A DNA stretch of 64,000 bases from Tetracladium setigerum. Its lineage: Eukaryota > Ascomycota > Leotiomycetes > Helotiales. The stretch is from assembly GCA_031472005.1 (NCBI GenBank), contig PZJY01000002.1, positions 2,356,001 to 2,420,000 on the forward strand. Reading direction: 5' to 3'. Below the pieces are notes generated by a model. That model did not search any database. It saw nothing but the letters and a program-made list of their open reading frames with translations, and was not told where the DNA came from. The first letter of the stretch is position 1; every line of letters starts with the position of its first letter. Made by a program: the position numbers and the translations under genes. Positions 1-11,473 of the stretch are shown piece by piece.

Positions 1-2
1 GC

Positions 3-641
3 GATAAATTACGCTTTTATAATAATGAGGAAGAGTATACCGAACATCCAAAGAAGCTGTCTAAGCCTCGCAAATCTAAGTACGAAGATCAAGATACCTT
101 CCAGGCTCGACTCCAAGAATGGGAAGCTTCCTTTCCCCATGATCGTGATTCAAAGCCAAAAGGGAATGCTATGACCCAAAAGTACTACCATGATGAGATC
201 TTACCGATGTATATCGATGCTATTCAACAAGCTCGATTACGACAAAACTCTGATTATGAGGGAGGCTCAGGGGAGTTCAAACAATGGATATTGCAAGAAG
301 ATAATGACGGGTCTCATGGGCATGGAAGAGAGAGTCAAAATACTAAGAAATTACTAACAAAAAGCCTCGCAACTACCTTGAAAGAAGACAATTGGATAGA
401 GACTCTCAATCATCCTCCTCAAAGCCCTGATTTGAACCCGATTGAGGGTATCTGGTGTATTTTAAAGCAAAGAGTACGGAAGAGGGTATGGGGTTCACTC
501 GATGAGCTCAAAATAGTGATTCAGGATGAGTGGGACAAGATTACCCTGGAAGAGGTGCGTGATCGTATCAAAGATATGCCTGAAAGATGCCAGCGCCTAG
601 TAAATACTAGTGGTGCACCCATTAAGGGCAAGAAATGGTGA
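3..641 (+). CDS. Tc1/mariner-like transposase, 3' fragment (cut by window edge)
   Basis: The frame is open from base 3 to a stop at 639-641, so the first ATG at 171 is internal and the 5' part lies outside the window. The C-terminal half carries the DDE_3-type signature of Tc1/mariner transposases: an EDNDGSHG block with the second catalytic aspartate, then SPDLNPIEGIW with the catalytic glutamate. By my count about 47 residues separate the two acids, longer than the 34 of canonical Tc1. The first catalytic aspartate is not in the window, so activity cannot be judged. The fragment itself has no internal stop. I could not fix a terminal inverted repeat or TA duplication in the 100 bases after the stop. 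Confidence 0.8.
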   Translation, partial: DKLRFYNNEEEYTEHPKKLSKPRKSKYEDQDTFQARLQEWEASFPHDRDSKPKGNAMTQKYYHDEILPMYIDAIQQARLRQNSDYEGGSGEFKQWILQEDNDGSHGHGRESQNTKKLLTKSLATTLKEDNWIETLNHPPQSPDLNPIEGIWCILKQRVRKRVWGSLDELKIVIQDEWDKITLEEVRDRIKDMPERCQRLVNTSGAPIKGKKW

Positions 642-1026
642 TATTCAATAGCATAATTCATAGTGCTTTGGTGTCCCTTGCTTACATCATCAAGGGGGCG
701 TTCCGTGAGTAATGACTAGGACTGGTGTACCCCTCCCTCCAACGACTTGTCCTGCGACACAACTCCACACTCTCTTCTCTTCTATGATAGCTGCCTGTCT
801 CACTCCCACCACCACCATTTCTTCACTCCCTCGCAAGATCTGCGAATAGCTTCGCTTCTAACCACCAACCCAACGTTCAGTATATCACCCACCTATCTAT
901 CTCTCCTTCAGGCACAGAAAACCACAACCAAACCTACCCCGCCATCACCCCACCTGCTCCAATTCCAACACCACCAACCATCAAATACATAACCAACACC
1001 CTCAACAAGCCTCAACAATCATCACC
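642..1026. other. transposon flank and 5' region of epimerase gene
   Basis: This stretch joins the transposase stop to the epimerase start. Bases 747-1020 are C-rich, T-poor and full of CCAAC/CACC/CATCA runs, as is common in 5' leaders of filamentous fungi. The short ORF at 747-992 has low-complexity composition and is probably leader sequence. The outer end of the transposon should lie in the first 100 bases but is not identifiable. Confidence 0.4.
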
Positions 1027-2124
1027 ATGGTCGACCGCTCAAAGAAACCCTCTGCTCTCTCCGCAACTCCAGCGAACCTCCCCAAGCAGTCGTCAACGTC
1101 ACCGACTCAAAAGTCACAGCTTCCCTCCCAACCGGCGAAGCAGTCGAGATCCTCCTCTACGGCGCAACAGTCATAAGTTGGAAGGATGCCCAGGGAAGCG
1201 AGAAGCTTTGGTTAAGCTCTGGTGCCATTCTAGATGGCACGAAGGCTGTCAGAGGAGGCGTGCCAGTTGTCTTCCCGGTACGCAGAATTGGAAAATAAAT
1301 AACCAACTCTAATAACAAAGCAATGAAGAAGAGAAATGCTAACAGTTGATCCAATTTTTCAGGTCTTCGGAACAGCTCCTGACCACGCTGCAACTTCCAA
1401 ACTCCCCCAGCATGGCTTTGCACGAACATCGCGTTGGGAATTCCTCGGAAAGTCAACCTCAGAGTCCGGCGAGACCAAAGACGGCGGCGACAACAGCGTC
1501 AAGCTTGATTTCGGCCTGTCGAGCAACAATTTGTCGGAGGAGAGCAAGAAAGCATGGCCCTTTGATTTTGGGCTGATCTACAGTGTTACGCTGAACAAGA
1601 GTAGTCTGACGACAAGTATCGTGGTGCAAAATGCTGGAGAGAAGGCTTGGGAGTTCCAAACGCTGTTGCATACTTATTTGAAGATCAAGGTAGCTTTATT
1701 CTTTGGCTATGTGCAGGATACATGTGAAATACTAATGTCTCTCCAGAATATCTCGGATATCTCAGTCGCGGGTCTCGAATCCTCTCCTTTCCACGACAAG
1801 GTTACTGCCGTAGCCGAAAACACCTCTTCTGACCAGGCCCTTACCTTTTCCTCAAAGACCGATCGAGTCTACACCCCAGCTGGAGGTCCATCGGCCACAG
1901 TTGTAGTGTCTGAAGCTGGAACAAAGAAGTATGAGGTAGTTCGGGATAATTTGAACGAGGTGGTTGTGTGGAATCCTTGGACCGATGCCAAAGATATCGG
2001 GGACTTCAAGCCCGTTGACGGATACAAGGAGATGGTGTGTGTTGAAGCCGGCGCAGTCAAGGGATGGTTGACTCTGGATCAAGGAGAGGCATTCGAAGGT
2101 GGTGTTACTATTATCAGTTATTAA
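1027..2124 (+). CDS. glucose-6-phosphate 1-epimerase-like (aldose-1-epimerase fold), frameshifted near 1074
   Basis: The gene has three exons, 1027-1277, 1363-1689 and 1747-2124, with GT...AG introns of 85 and 57 nt. Family traits: an N-terminal MVDRSKKPSALSATPA block, LPTGEAVEILLYGATVISWK, RGGVPVVFPVFGTAP, PQHGFARTSRWE, LHTYL with the likely catalytic His, and MVCVEAGAV with the likely catalytic Glu. This matches yeast YMR099C, which interconverts alpha- and beta-glucose 6-phosphate in the cytosol. Exon 1 is 251 nt. The N-terminal block and the rest lie in different frames and rejoin if one base is missing near 1072-1076, giving about 318 residues, the usual family length. It is either a sequence error or a genuine disabling deletion. 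The 3' end converges on the gene ending at 2459. Confidence 0.85.
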
Positions 2125-2458
2125 ATCGTTAGGTTTCCATGGATTTAGCAAAGAGCCTAGGTAAAGAGGACTGTGTGGACGAAAGATGGCCTCGGGACAC
2201 AATTCATTGAGTTCATCTGAAGATACCTACAAGAATATCTAAATAAAACCTGTTCCACCAAGCACTATTGCAAATACAGATACCAGATATGCATACGGTA
2301 AGTCTTCTGCCCATTCTCACTACACTGAAATCATCTTATACTTAAACTTTATCACCAAGCTAGACGTAATGGTTCAATGAACGCAACTCCGTTTGATTTA
2401 AGGAACTGCCGTGCGGTAGATGATGGAGGTAGTAGTAAGGGTATTGGTCTCCAGAACT
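2125..2458. other. convergent intergenic region
   Basis: These 334 bases lie between the convergent 3' ends of the epimerase gene (+) and the PAN-module gene (-). They are AT-rich with CTAAATAAA-like stretches near 2239, probably the poly(A) region of the epimerase gene. I see no coding potential. Confidence 0.4.
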
Positions 2459-4994
2459 TCAAAGATACTCGTGCGAGTAATCTATAAAGTTAGCAATTGA
2501 CAGCAACTGGGTCAGGTGATCTACCGTCGAATTCTCAAAGATCGTTTGTGTGGTGAACACCACGCCTGGGGGAGGTGTTGCACTCCTTAGCTTCAACAAG
2601 CAGCTGCAGGCTGAGCTTACTCTAGTTGCGGGAACGGTTGTTGGGAGATATGTTGGAACGAGAACTTGTCGTTTGTGTATCATTGCAGCTGGAGTTGCAC
2701 AAGGTGGCTGAAAGGTCAGCCAATCTTCTCTCACGAAGGATTCAATTCTTACCGAAGATTCTGGGGCGATTGGAGCGGCACTTTCGCAGTTTCTATCGTA
2801 AAAGAAAGTGCCTCCACCCAGATTTGCTTGAATGCCAACCAATGGACCAACCGTCCACAGATAGCATTGATTACTACTTGTGATGGAAAAGCTGTGACAG
2901 TTGGGTTCAACTAGACAGTATTGTCGACAATCGCCAAATGATTCGACAACTGTATTATCGATTAAGCCAACTAGTTGAACTCGAACTCCTTCATAATGAC
3001 AAGTAAGAGAGGCAAATGGCGATGGGTTGCAGGTTGGCCTATTTGAATCAGCCTGGTCAATCAATGTAAGTCATCGGACGTACCTTGAAGTCTCGTTAGG
3101 AGGACTGGGAGGAATAACGGTATTAGGAAGCATCGTCCCTGGCACTTGACAACTTCTGTCATAGAAGAACATCCCACTTGGGGACAAGTTAACAAGACCA
3201 GCTCCAACAGACCAGATCCCACACACCCCGTTAAATGGCAAAACTCCCGAGAATCCAACGCATTGGGCCTATCCATACAAGCTTTTTTGCAGCCAGTCAG
3301 AGTATCGACGGGTACAATTGTGATTAGTTGCTCCTCTGGTCCCATTCCCTCTCTCCCACATACAGGAGGTGGAGGTGCTATGGTCGAAGTCGGAAGTGGG
3401 TCAATCGTACTGGTTAATAGTTAGATTATTTCTTTTACACAGGAGATCTGCTTACTTTGGATCTGGGCTGGGAGTAGACGTAGGCGTTAAGGTTGGTACT
3501 ACATTGGGCGTGGGCGTGGGTGAAAAGGTCGGTTCGGGAATAACAGTCGGCTGCGGGCTGGGAGTTGTTTCTGGATTCAGAGTTGGCTCAGGATTGGGAG
3601 TTGGCTCTAGACTGGGAGTTGACCCTGGACCTGGTAGGGTTGGCTCTGTTTCTGGCTCGTTCTCCGAACAGACATCCTTCTTCTGTTAGCTGTGTCTCTT
3701 GACTTATCGAGATCCTCTTGCAACTTACAGGAAGAAGCTGGGCACAATTTCGGTCGTAATTGAGCATCTCCCCCTGATCAGGACTAATACTGCCATTAAC
3801 AGCAATAGTATGGAGCTGACAGTAGGTTCTTCCAGGGATGACTTGAAAGCTGAGACACTTGGACTCGCGGAGACAAGCAACATGACAGTCAAGAGGTGTT
3901 GCATCAATTATTCCGATAATATCAGCCGCTTCGAATGGGTAGCCTCTGGTACCACAAAGTATGTTGACATTGAATTGAGGACAGAGATCTTCTCTGTAGA
4001 TTGTGAGTGGGTGATTAGTGCCAAGCTTGGGATGGAAATGTATCAGCACTTACAGCGGAACAGGAGTGCTTGTTGGTGGCAAAGTATATGGGGTCGGGGT
4101 GGTTTTTACTGGAGGGCTAGTGATGGTCTGAGAAGGAGTAGAAATTGTGGTGGGCGGGAGTGTAATTTCTGGAGACTGAGTGGGTGATATGGGTATACCA
4201 CAGCCGGTCTAAGCCCTGGTTAGAATGGTTCGATAACTTGGAAAGCAAGAATAGATCCTGCTTACGGGCGAAAGTCCGACGCAATTTCGATCCCACATAG
4301 TAAACTCTCGCTCGGGTGCTTCGATGATAACGTTTCTGTTGATAGCGGTGGCGTACAGACTGCAGAAGTGGAATAGTCCATCAGCAATATTTTGTAATTG
4401 AAAATGCTGGCAGCTTGGCTCAGTAAGGCACAATTGCTTGCAATCATCCGGAGATTCGACGGGAATAGAGGACATCGCATCTTCTTCCACACTGTATCCC
4501 TTGATGCCGCAGATAGTGGTAGACGTAGGACCTGCAGGTGCTGCTGGACAGAGCAGAGTTTGAGTGGCACTGAGATTATTAGCATAGATTTTTGCAACGG
4601 AAGAGATCATACGTTGTAGTAGTGCGAGTATAGCTGGTGCTTGTAACTGAAATGACTTCGGAAACCACAGAAGACAATGTTGTTTTGATATTCACAGTAC
4701 TTCCAGAAGCAGAACTAGGACCAGATCCAGGGCCAACATATGCCGTGCAGAATTGCAATGCATCTGCGGATCGAGCTCTATCCATTGTAAGTTGGAGATT
4801 TCGAAGGAAATTCAGGGCATTTACGAATTCAAAAGCGCTCGGAGGACGTTGTCATGATTGCAGCCTAGGTATTCGATATTTTTGTGAAATTCCAGTTCGG
4901 AAGAGTGCAACTTACCCTTTACCTGCGGAGTAGGAGTGGCTACTGAGAGAGAAGCCCATAACACAAGGCATTGAAATAGGAAGAAGAACTGCAT
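2459..4994 (-). CDS. secreted modular protein with four PAN/Apple-like modules, frameshifted near 3268
   Basis: I assembled nine exons by frame: 4994-4916, 4864-4825, 4777-4613, 4569-4266, 4208-4054, 3993-3729, 3682-3456, 3409-3084 and 3038-2459, with eight introns of 43-60 nt. The start gives a signal peptide (MQFFFLFQCLVLWASLSVA), then a CNHDNVLRALLNSARSAD segment. Four cysteine modules follow, each with CxxxC-x5-C and ending in (F)xxDRNC or DRSC: exons 4, 6, 8 and 9. Pro/Thr-rich linkers (exons 5 and 7) separate modules 1/2 and 2/3. The C-terminus has an ACSCLL motif. PAN/Apple folds bind proteins or sugars, so an extracellular adhesive role is inferred, not shown. Module 3 needs one extra base near 3266-3272 to restore its CxxxC-x5-C spacing; total then about 713 residues. 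Confidence 0.8.
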
Positions 4995-6581
4995 CTTAGT
5001 AGATGTCCTTGAATTGTGAGGAGTCGTGTTCGGAGCTGTCGACAGCTATGGTGGTGAAGGCTTTTCCAAGAAACCCAGCTCCAAATGCTGGTATATTGGG
5101 TACTTTATGACCAAGTTGACGAAGGTAGAAGAGAGAAGGGGAAGGGAAGAGGGAGAGATGGCTAAGTCGGAAGAAGACAAAACAAACGAGAGGAGAGTAT
5201 TTGATAACAGGAAGTTACCATGGGCGATATCATCACTTGGTAGTCACGCAAAAGGATTACTCATCCACAACCTCACAGTATGATATATTGTGAGTAAAAA
5301 AAGACAAATCTACTTGAGTGAGAACTGACAAGTTACCGTCTTACATATCGAGGATATTCGTGAGCATAAGTAGGACCCATGGTTGTACCGAGTTTACGGA
5401 ATTGACGTGATTATTCTCCGATGTCGATAGATACGAGGAACATGGGGTACAGTATTGGGTACCTGCATCCGCAATATCGACGGGATAGATTGATGGGATC
5501 GGTAATTTAACGCACATGGTAGATTAGTAATGGAGTATAATATTTTGGGGGGGGATTCTAAGGACGGATTGTAGCAAAGCCTCCCCTTTACAGTAGAGTA
5601 TAGATACCCAGAGCAACGGAGCTGATACTACGGTTTCAATTTTACCCACTCGTACAAATCTCGTTTCTTGTTCCACGAGTTTTGCTCCTGCTCTTGTGAT
5701 CGATTTCGAGAAGTGTACGGCACTTGTGTAATGAGTCCAAGTCCATGCACAGAAACATCGTGAGCTCGAGCTGTGTTCCAAGTGGTCGATGTAAAACAAG
5801 GTACAAACTTTTGATGTCGTTCGCCTAAGACGATAAGTAGAAACAAATGTGCATACCAAGTGAATAAAAAAACAAAAGTGTTGGTGAAATTGGAGGTTTG
5901 GAAAGGAGTCTTCGATCACGTGATCATTAATACCCCTCCAACGTCAGCTCAATCAAGGCCCGATAACTCGAGTAGCACCGAACAACCTCCGAAGCAATCA
6001 CCACCAACTGCCAACACATTTCGTGCTCAACCCTCAGAGAATTTGCCGCCACCACTTACAGCTCAAATCAAACCCAGTTGAAGCCAGCGACTGTGGGAGC
6101 AACGAATTTGGTGCTTTCAAACCCGCCCCACTTCCAGAGCTAGATATTGCTTCCCAAGGAACACAGTTACCCCCGCTGTCGCCACGGTTAGGAACGCGAC
6201 CGTCCTATCCGCAAAAGGATCTCTGTCACACCACCACACTACATACATTGACACTGCTTTCCGCGGGGACACTGGAGGGGGATGAAAGCAAGGGCCTAGG
6301 GGACTTATATTGATCGCATTGCATATGCACCCCAGCTTTGCGGGAAGCCTACTGGTTGCCACCGTTCTTCCGGCCTTTGACAAGACCACTTCTAGAAATC
6401 GGTGCGGGACAAGCAAAGACCAAAGAACTTGGGGGAAAAAAATACGTTAGGGGGAGAAAGACTTTGGTGGAGAGCTTCCATTCTTCCATTCTCCCATACC
6501 ACCTTGTCAACTCGCAGGAGCGGAGCAAGGCATCCTCAACTCTCAAACATCTAAACCCATAGACCGAATTCAACCGTCAGA
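4995..6581. other. gene-poor spacer with CACGTG palindrome
   Basis: About 1.6 kb lies between divergent genes (PAN-module gene on -, RIC8 on +). I could not build a convincing gene. Short open frames at 5860-6081, 6023-6313 and 6117-6416 (-) overlap in conflicting frames and match no family I know. The palindrome GATCACGTGATC sits at 5914-5925. The T/C-rich tract 6470-6580 just before the RIC8 start looks like a fungal core promoter or leader. Confidence 0.4.
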
Positions 6582-8224
6582 ATGTCGACTTTGACAGGAG
6601 CTGGTACGTGGAAGCTGGCGCGGTGGGAAATGGGCCCATCAACTGACGTGAATTGGTAGCGAAACTGGAGGAGGTTACAAAGCTGATGGATATGTTGTCG
6701 GCGGATTTGCAGAAGATCAGTCTCCTACCACACCGTGAGTCGTCTGTTAGCTCTGAATCTCCGGGGCTCACCTCTTCAGAACGAGATGCGTATCTGGAAC
6801 AGTTGAAGGTTTTCGGCCGGGATCCGACAAATGCGGGGCCAATCTTTACTATAGAGGCAAGTTGTCTACTCCTCACTAAACATTTACCTAACATGTCTAA
6901 CATCAACAGGGAATCGAAGTTCTCACACGCCATGCCTTCAACAGTCCATCTCGAGCTACCTCTCGGAACGCTCTACGGTGTCTTGCCAATGCACTCCTCC
7001 TCAAGCCAGAAACGAGGCAGATATTCGTGGACTTGAAATATGAGTCAAAGGTTTGCAAAATGTTGCAGAACGATAACAGAGATGATGAATTTTTGGTGTC
7101 GAGGATCATTTTTTTGACAACCTACAACACCACACTTAATCTCCAGGACCTGATCGACAAGCATCACCTGGCGGAAACCATATGCACGAACATCGGACGG
7201 CATACTATCCAGTACACCACAAAACAGAAGAAGGTCAAAGAGTTAAATCCAATGGAGGATATGGCCTTGACAGAATCACTCAAGTTACTATTTAACATTA
7301 CTCATTTCTGCCCTCAAAGAAGCGCAAACTTTTCTCCCGCGCTTCCTCACATTTTGCTCCTTCTCGTCAAACGGCCAATATCAGGTAAAACACCTCTTGA
7401 CCAGATTATCAGCCCGCTTGTCAACTCTGTGATCAACCTCAACCTCGACACAAGAGAAAATCTGGCGACTTTGTTCCCGAAGACCCTGACGGATATTCAC
7501 ACGGATCGATTGGTCGAAATCTTGGACAAATCTACCAAATCCTACTCCGACGAAGAGCTGGATCAGGTGCTTGCTCCGCTGCTGGCTCTCCTACGAAAGG
7601 TGTATGAGCTTTCACCAGCAGAGGTTCAGATTCGACTTCAACGGTCACTTTTGCCTTCTAATGATGATCGTCAACAGGTTCTTGGGAAGGGATCATCATT
7701 GCCGTCCCGTCTTCTACGCTTATGCAGCAATGCAAGCACTCCTCAAACCCGAGAATCAGTCTCAAGCTTCCTGTTTGAGCTTTCCAACAAGGATGCTACA
7801 ACTTTCGTTCATAATGTCGGGTATGGCTTTGCAGCCGGGTTCCTCTTCCAACACAAAATACCTATACCGGAGAATGCTACAGATGCATGGAGTACGAGTG
7901 AATCTTCGGACAGCCGGACTCGAGCGAGTCAAGATAGCTACAATGGGCGGAAGGTCAACCCGATAACTGGACAGTTCCTGGACAAGGAGAAGGAGGTGAA
8001 AGAGGTCGAGATGACAGAAGAAGAGAAAGAAAGGGAGGCAGAGAGACTGTTTGTGTTGTTTGAGAGGTACGATTGTTTATTTTTCATCACGAGGTACATT
8101 TTAAGAGGCACATACTGACCAAGACAACAGGTTGAAGAAGACTGGGGTGATGAATGTTGAGAATCCCGTTGCCAAGGCATTTCATGAAGGCCGGTTTGAG
8201 GAACTAGATGATGATGCCAAGTAG
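6582..8224 (+). CDS. ric8: RIC8 / synembryn, guanine-nucleotide exchange factor and chaperone for G-alpha
   Basis: The gene has four exons, 6582-6603, 6660-6856, 6910-8066 and 8131-8224, giving 489 residues, normal for fungal RIC8. Diagnostic blocks include GRDPTNAGPIFT, RCLANALLLKPETRQIF, NDNRDDEFLVSRIIFLTTY, DLIDKHHLAETIC and the C-terminal ENPVAKAFHEGRFEEL. RIC8 folds G-alpha subunits and drives their GDP/GTP exchange without a receptor, in the cytoplasm and cortex. Intron 2 (6857-6909) reads GC...AG rather than GT...AG, and the frame is kept exactly only with that splice. The N-terminal exon is only 22 nt. All joins keep frame and no internal stop is needed. Confidence 0.92.
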
Positions 8225-9145
8225 TAGCTAGCAGCAGTGAGAAAAAAGAAATACTTTGAAGCAAGACTAGGTACCTATGCCAAGTAGTAGCTATGCTATA
8301 TATGTGATGAGATGAAATCAAATAAAAATATGCAGATCAAAATAGTTTCCCTTCTCTGACTTCCTTCTGTGGAACGGACTTGTCCCAGCTGCACTCCGCC
8401 ACCCACCTGCCCTATGCCCCTCCATCTCTTGGCTGACAAGCATCACATGCCGCCTCGCAAAGCTTATTGAGGCCCAGATCATGTCGATAGCATTTTCAAG
8501 CAATGGGGGTGGTCGATATGCGAGCTTGATCTGATCCTTTGTTCTCGGCAGCGAAGTAGGTCTTCGGGATCGAAGGGAACAGAACATCAAGAAAGAGCTC
8601 ATGCCACTTCATGCCACTTTCAGGTCACCACTCACTCCACTTCAGACGAATAAATAGACAGACAGCACTGAAGCCCGTGACAGAAACTACAGTAACAATC
8701 GTCTTTTCTCCTGATGATTCTCAACTGCTCACGTTTATGTTGCCATCATACCTTGTCCAATTATTGAGTCCTAAAATAGAAGTTTGCAGAACAATAATCC
8801 ATTTTGCCGTTGCCCCTTGCTGACCGCACCCATCTTTCGTCCTTCCCTCCCACTCTCCAGACGACTCGCGATCCACCGCCGCCGAGTAGGTCCTCAGCCG
8901 CACTCTTAATTTGGACGTGAGGCTGCATCCTCCCACTCTGACTGGTGGACGTCTATTGATACTTCCTTCATACACCCCAGCCCTAAAGAGTTCCAAAGCT
9001 CAGAAATCCCCAACCTCTCTCGCGCTCTCTCTCTCTCTCTTGCTCAACATGAACAACCTCCCCGCCAACATCTCCTCATCTTCAAAACCACCTTGGCCTC
9101 CGATGGATGAAGCTTGAGCGATAAAATTGGCCCCAGATCTTCGCA
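8225..9145. other. intergenic region 3' of RIC8
   Basis: This stretch spans 920 bases from the RIC8 stop to the next start on the same strand. A short duplication, AGGTACCTATGCCAAGTAGTAGCTA, repeats the RIC8 stop context around 8210-8295 in degenerate form. Bases 9016-9050 are a CT microsatellite (ctcgcgctctctctctctctct) typical of fungal leaders. I see no coding unit. Confidence 0.35.
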
Positions 9146-11473
9146 ATGTCCTACCCAGGCGGCTTTGGACGAGGCCAGGGCTACTCACCTCTCGACAACA
9201 ACGCCAATAATCAATCACCGCAACAATACGAAAGTCCAGGAAGCTATGCGCACCAGCAGCCCTTCTTTTCCCCGGGCGTGGGGAATGCATCTTCGGGCGT
9301 TGGAAATGCCTCTGCTGGAGTGGGAAGCGCATCCTTCCCAGGGATCGAGATGCACAACAGACCGAATGCACAACACCGACAGAGTGTATCGTCGTTGTAT
9401 GGGATAAGTAATCTACCGGGACCTCCCCCAGGACCGCCACCAAATGTCAGTCAAAGGCCAGTCAGTATGCACCATGATAGTACGCAGTCCTATTCATCAA
9501 GCAGACCGATCCTCCCGCCTCGAGAAAGCCACTTTTCGGATATCTCAAGTCCACTCAGTCCAGATCGTTCAGATCGTCCAGATTTACCCCGGAGGAGTGA
9601 GACTGGAAAATCCGCTTATGTCCCAGGCTCGACATTATTTCCAAGTCCTGGAACTGGTAAGCAGCTTTATCCTCTTCTCAAGTGAACAATGACTAACAAA
9701 TCTCCAGCCAGCGACGAACAGCCTTTCCTCCTCGATCCTCTTACCAAAATCGACACCTTCTACACACTCCATCACGTCCCTTACGAAGACCGAACAGGAA
9801 GGCAACTACGGCATATTCTGATCGGCAGCTCGTTCCGATTTCTCATAACTGCCTTATTATGCGGCGCGTATATACTGGTCGTGATCATGTGGAGGGACCG
9901 GGGAGTTCTGGGCGAGGGAAGAAAGAGAATGTTTAATGCGCTCACGACTGCAATCAGTATTGCGCTAGGTCTAAATTTGATGAGTGCTTTCAAGGATCTG
10001 GCGTTGAATTTGCGATGGCCGGTATTAAATGCGAAGAAGAGGAACTTAGTAGAGGTGGGTTGGCCAGTCAGCCTTAGTTGGGGAGCATACTGACGTTCGT
10101 AGTTGGACCTCATCCTTCGAGCGGACAGTCTGGTCCAGCTCACACGGTTGGCGTTTATGTCCAAGCGCTCATGGGTGATAATTCTAACTGTCACTTGGCT
10201 TCTCATAAATATTGTGGGTAATCTTCCATAGATTTGGTCTAAATTCTGACTTGATAGGCTGCTCAAGGTGGAATCGCAATGTTGAACTTAACCTATGGAT
10301 TTGAGACCGACACTCAAGCGGTTTTGATGACTGGAACCAATGTATCTCTAGCAGATATGAATCATTTCTGGCCACAAGGAGACAATACCAACCCGTCTAT
10401 CGAAGACGAGGAATACATGGCGCACCTGTAAGTTTTTCTTTTGTTTTTGTTTTTTCGCTCCAGTGCTTCGCGTGACTAACTCCCAAAGTTACGGTGGACT
10501 TGCGTACAATTATGGATTGAATGAGACGAAATTCATGCCTAAAGCCGGAGATTATTACCGAAGCAGCAATGCCATGCTTTGGTTCAATATCGCTGAAAGC
10601 TATGCCGAGATGATATTTGCAGAATCATCACCCTACGTCCTCGGTGGCCCGGTGCCCCCTTCAGTCTATACTGCACGTAAGATTCGGGTCGACTACGCAT
10701 GCACATCTAACCAAGTCACCGCTGGAGGAGATGGAAAATCCAGCCAGCTCACTGTGGCAAATGTGGGCAATGTCACTATATCTCATGTCCGTCCCGATTT
10801 CACGACTTTCTTCACCGACGAACACAACACTTGCACGGGAGATCCAAGATGCTCGATCATCCAAGGATTTGAGGCTTCTGAGACACGCCCCTGGTTCTAC
10901 AATTGTACCGTCAAATTCGGCCAGACCATCAATGATCCGGACAAACGCACTCAGATCCCGGATAGAATGGCATATGTTGCTGGAAGTTCAATAGCTCAGA
11001 TGGGATATGCCGACGACAACGGCCAAGAAGCTCAATATTACCCACGAAACAGCCTATGGGGCCTTTTACTCAACGGCGACGAATCCGTCATGGGCCAAAC
11101 AGTCGCCACCTTCGCACTTGGCGCCATCGCAGGCGCTTCCCTCTTCAACCCCGTCACCTACTACGCCGGTAAAGCCCCCGCAGAAGGCTTTCACCTCGAA
11201 GTACGACACCCGAAATTCTTCTATCTGATCATCGGCTTACTCTGCGGTTGTCAATTCATCTTCTGTGTTGTGGTGGCCGTGCTCTCTAATAGGGTCATGG
11301 TTGGGCCGGACTCCCATCTGGATATGGCGATGTTGTTGAGACCCATTGCTGATGCGCTGGAGGGTGTGAGTAATGGGAAGCATAATTCGGCGTTTAGAGA
11401 TGCGAAGAGGGATACGATGGTTAGGTATGAGAAGGGGGTGAATGGGAGGTGGATTTTGAATATGAAGCATTGA
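9146..11473 (+). CDS. conserved fungal multi-pass membrane protein, function unknown
   Basis: There are five exons: 9146-9656, 9708-10054, 10103-10213, 10258-10427 and 10489-11473. All joins keep frame, giving 707 residues. The first 190 residues are Gly/Pro/Ser-rich and disordered, with GVGNAS repeats. Hydrophobic segments follow: FLITALLCGAYILVVIMW, MFNALTTAISIALGLNLMSA and SWVIILTVTWLLINI. A long loop with several Asn-X-Thr/Ser sites and paired cysteines comes next, probably extracytoplasmic. Two late segments close the protein, MGQTVATFALGAIAGASLF and FYLIIGLLCGCQFIFCVVV. The layout (disordered cytosolic N-tail, helices, large glycosylated loop, helices) suggests a plasma-membrane or secretory-pathway protein. 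I recognise it as a fungal-type hypothetical and assign no function. Confidence 0.8.

Noticed and set aside
1072..1076. An intron to explain the epimerase frame break
   Set aside because: No GT...AG pair near the break removes it; the N-terminal block and the next residue are contiguous in the family, so one missing base is simpler.
3039..3083. 31-nt intron ending at GACCAG in the PAN gene
   Set aside because: It is too short and leaves the wrong phase. The 45-nt choice ending at AAATAG keeps frame and joins SR to PTCNPS.
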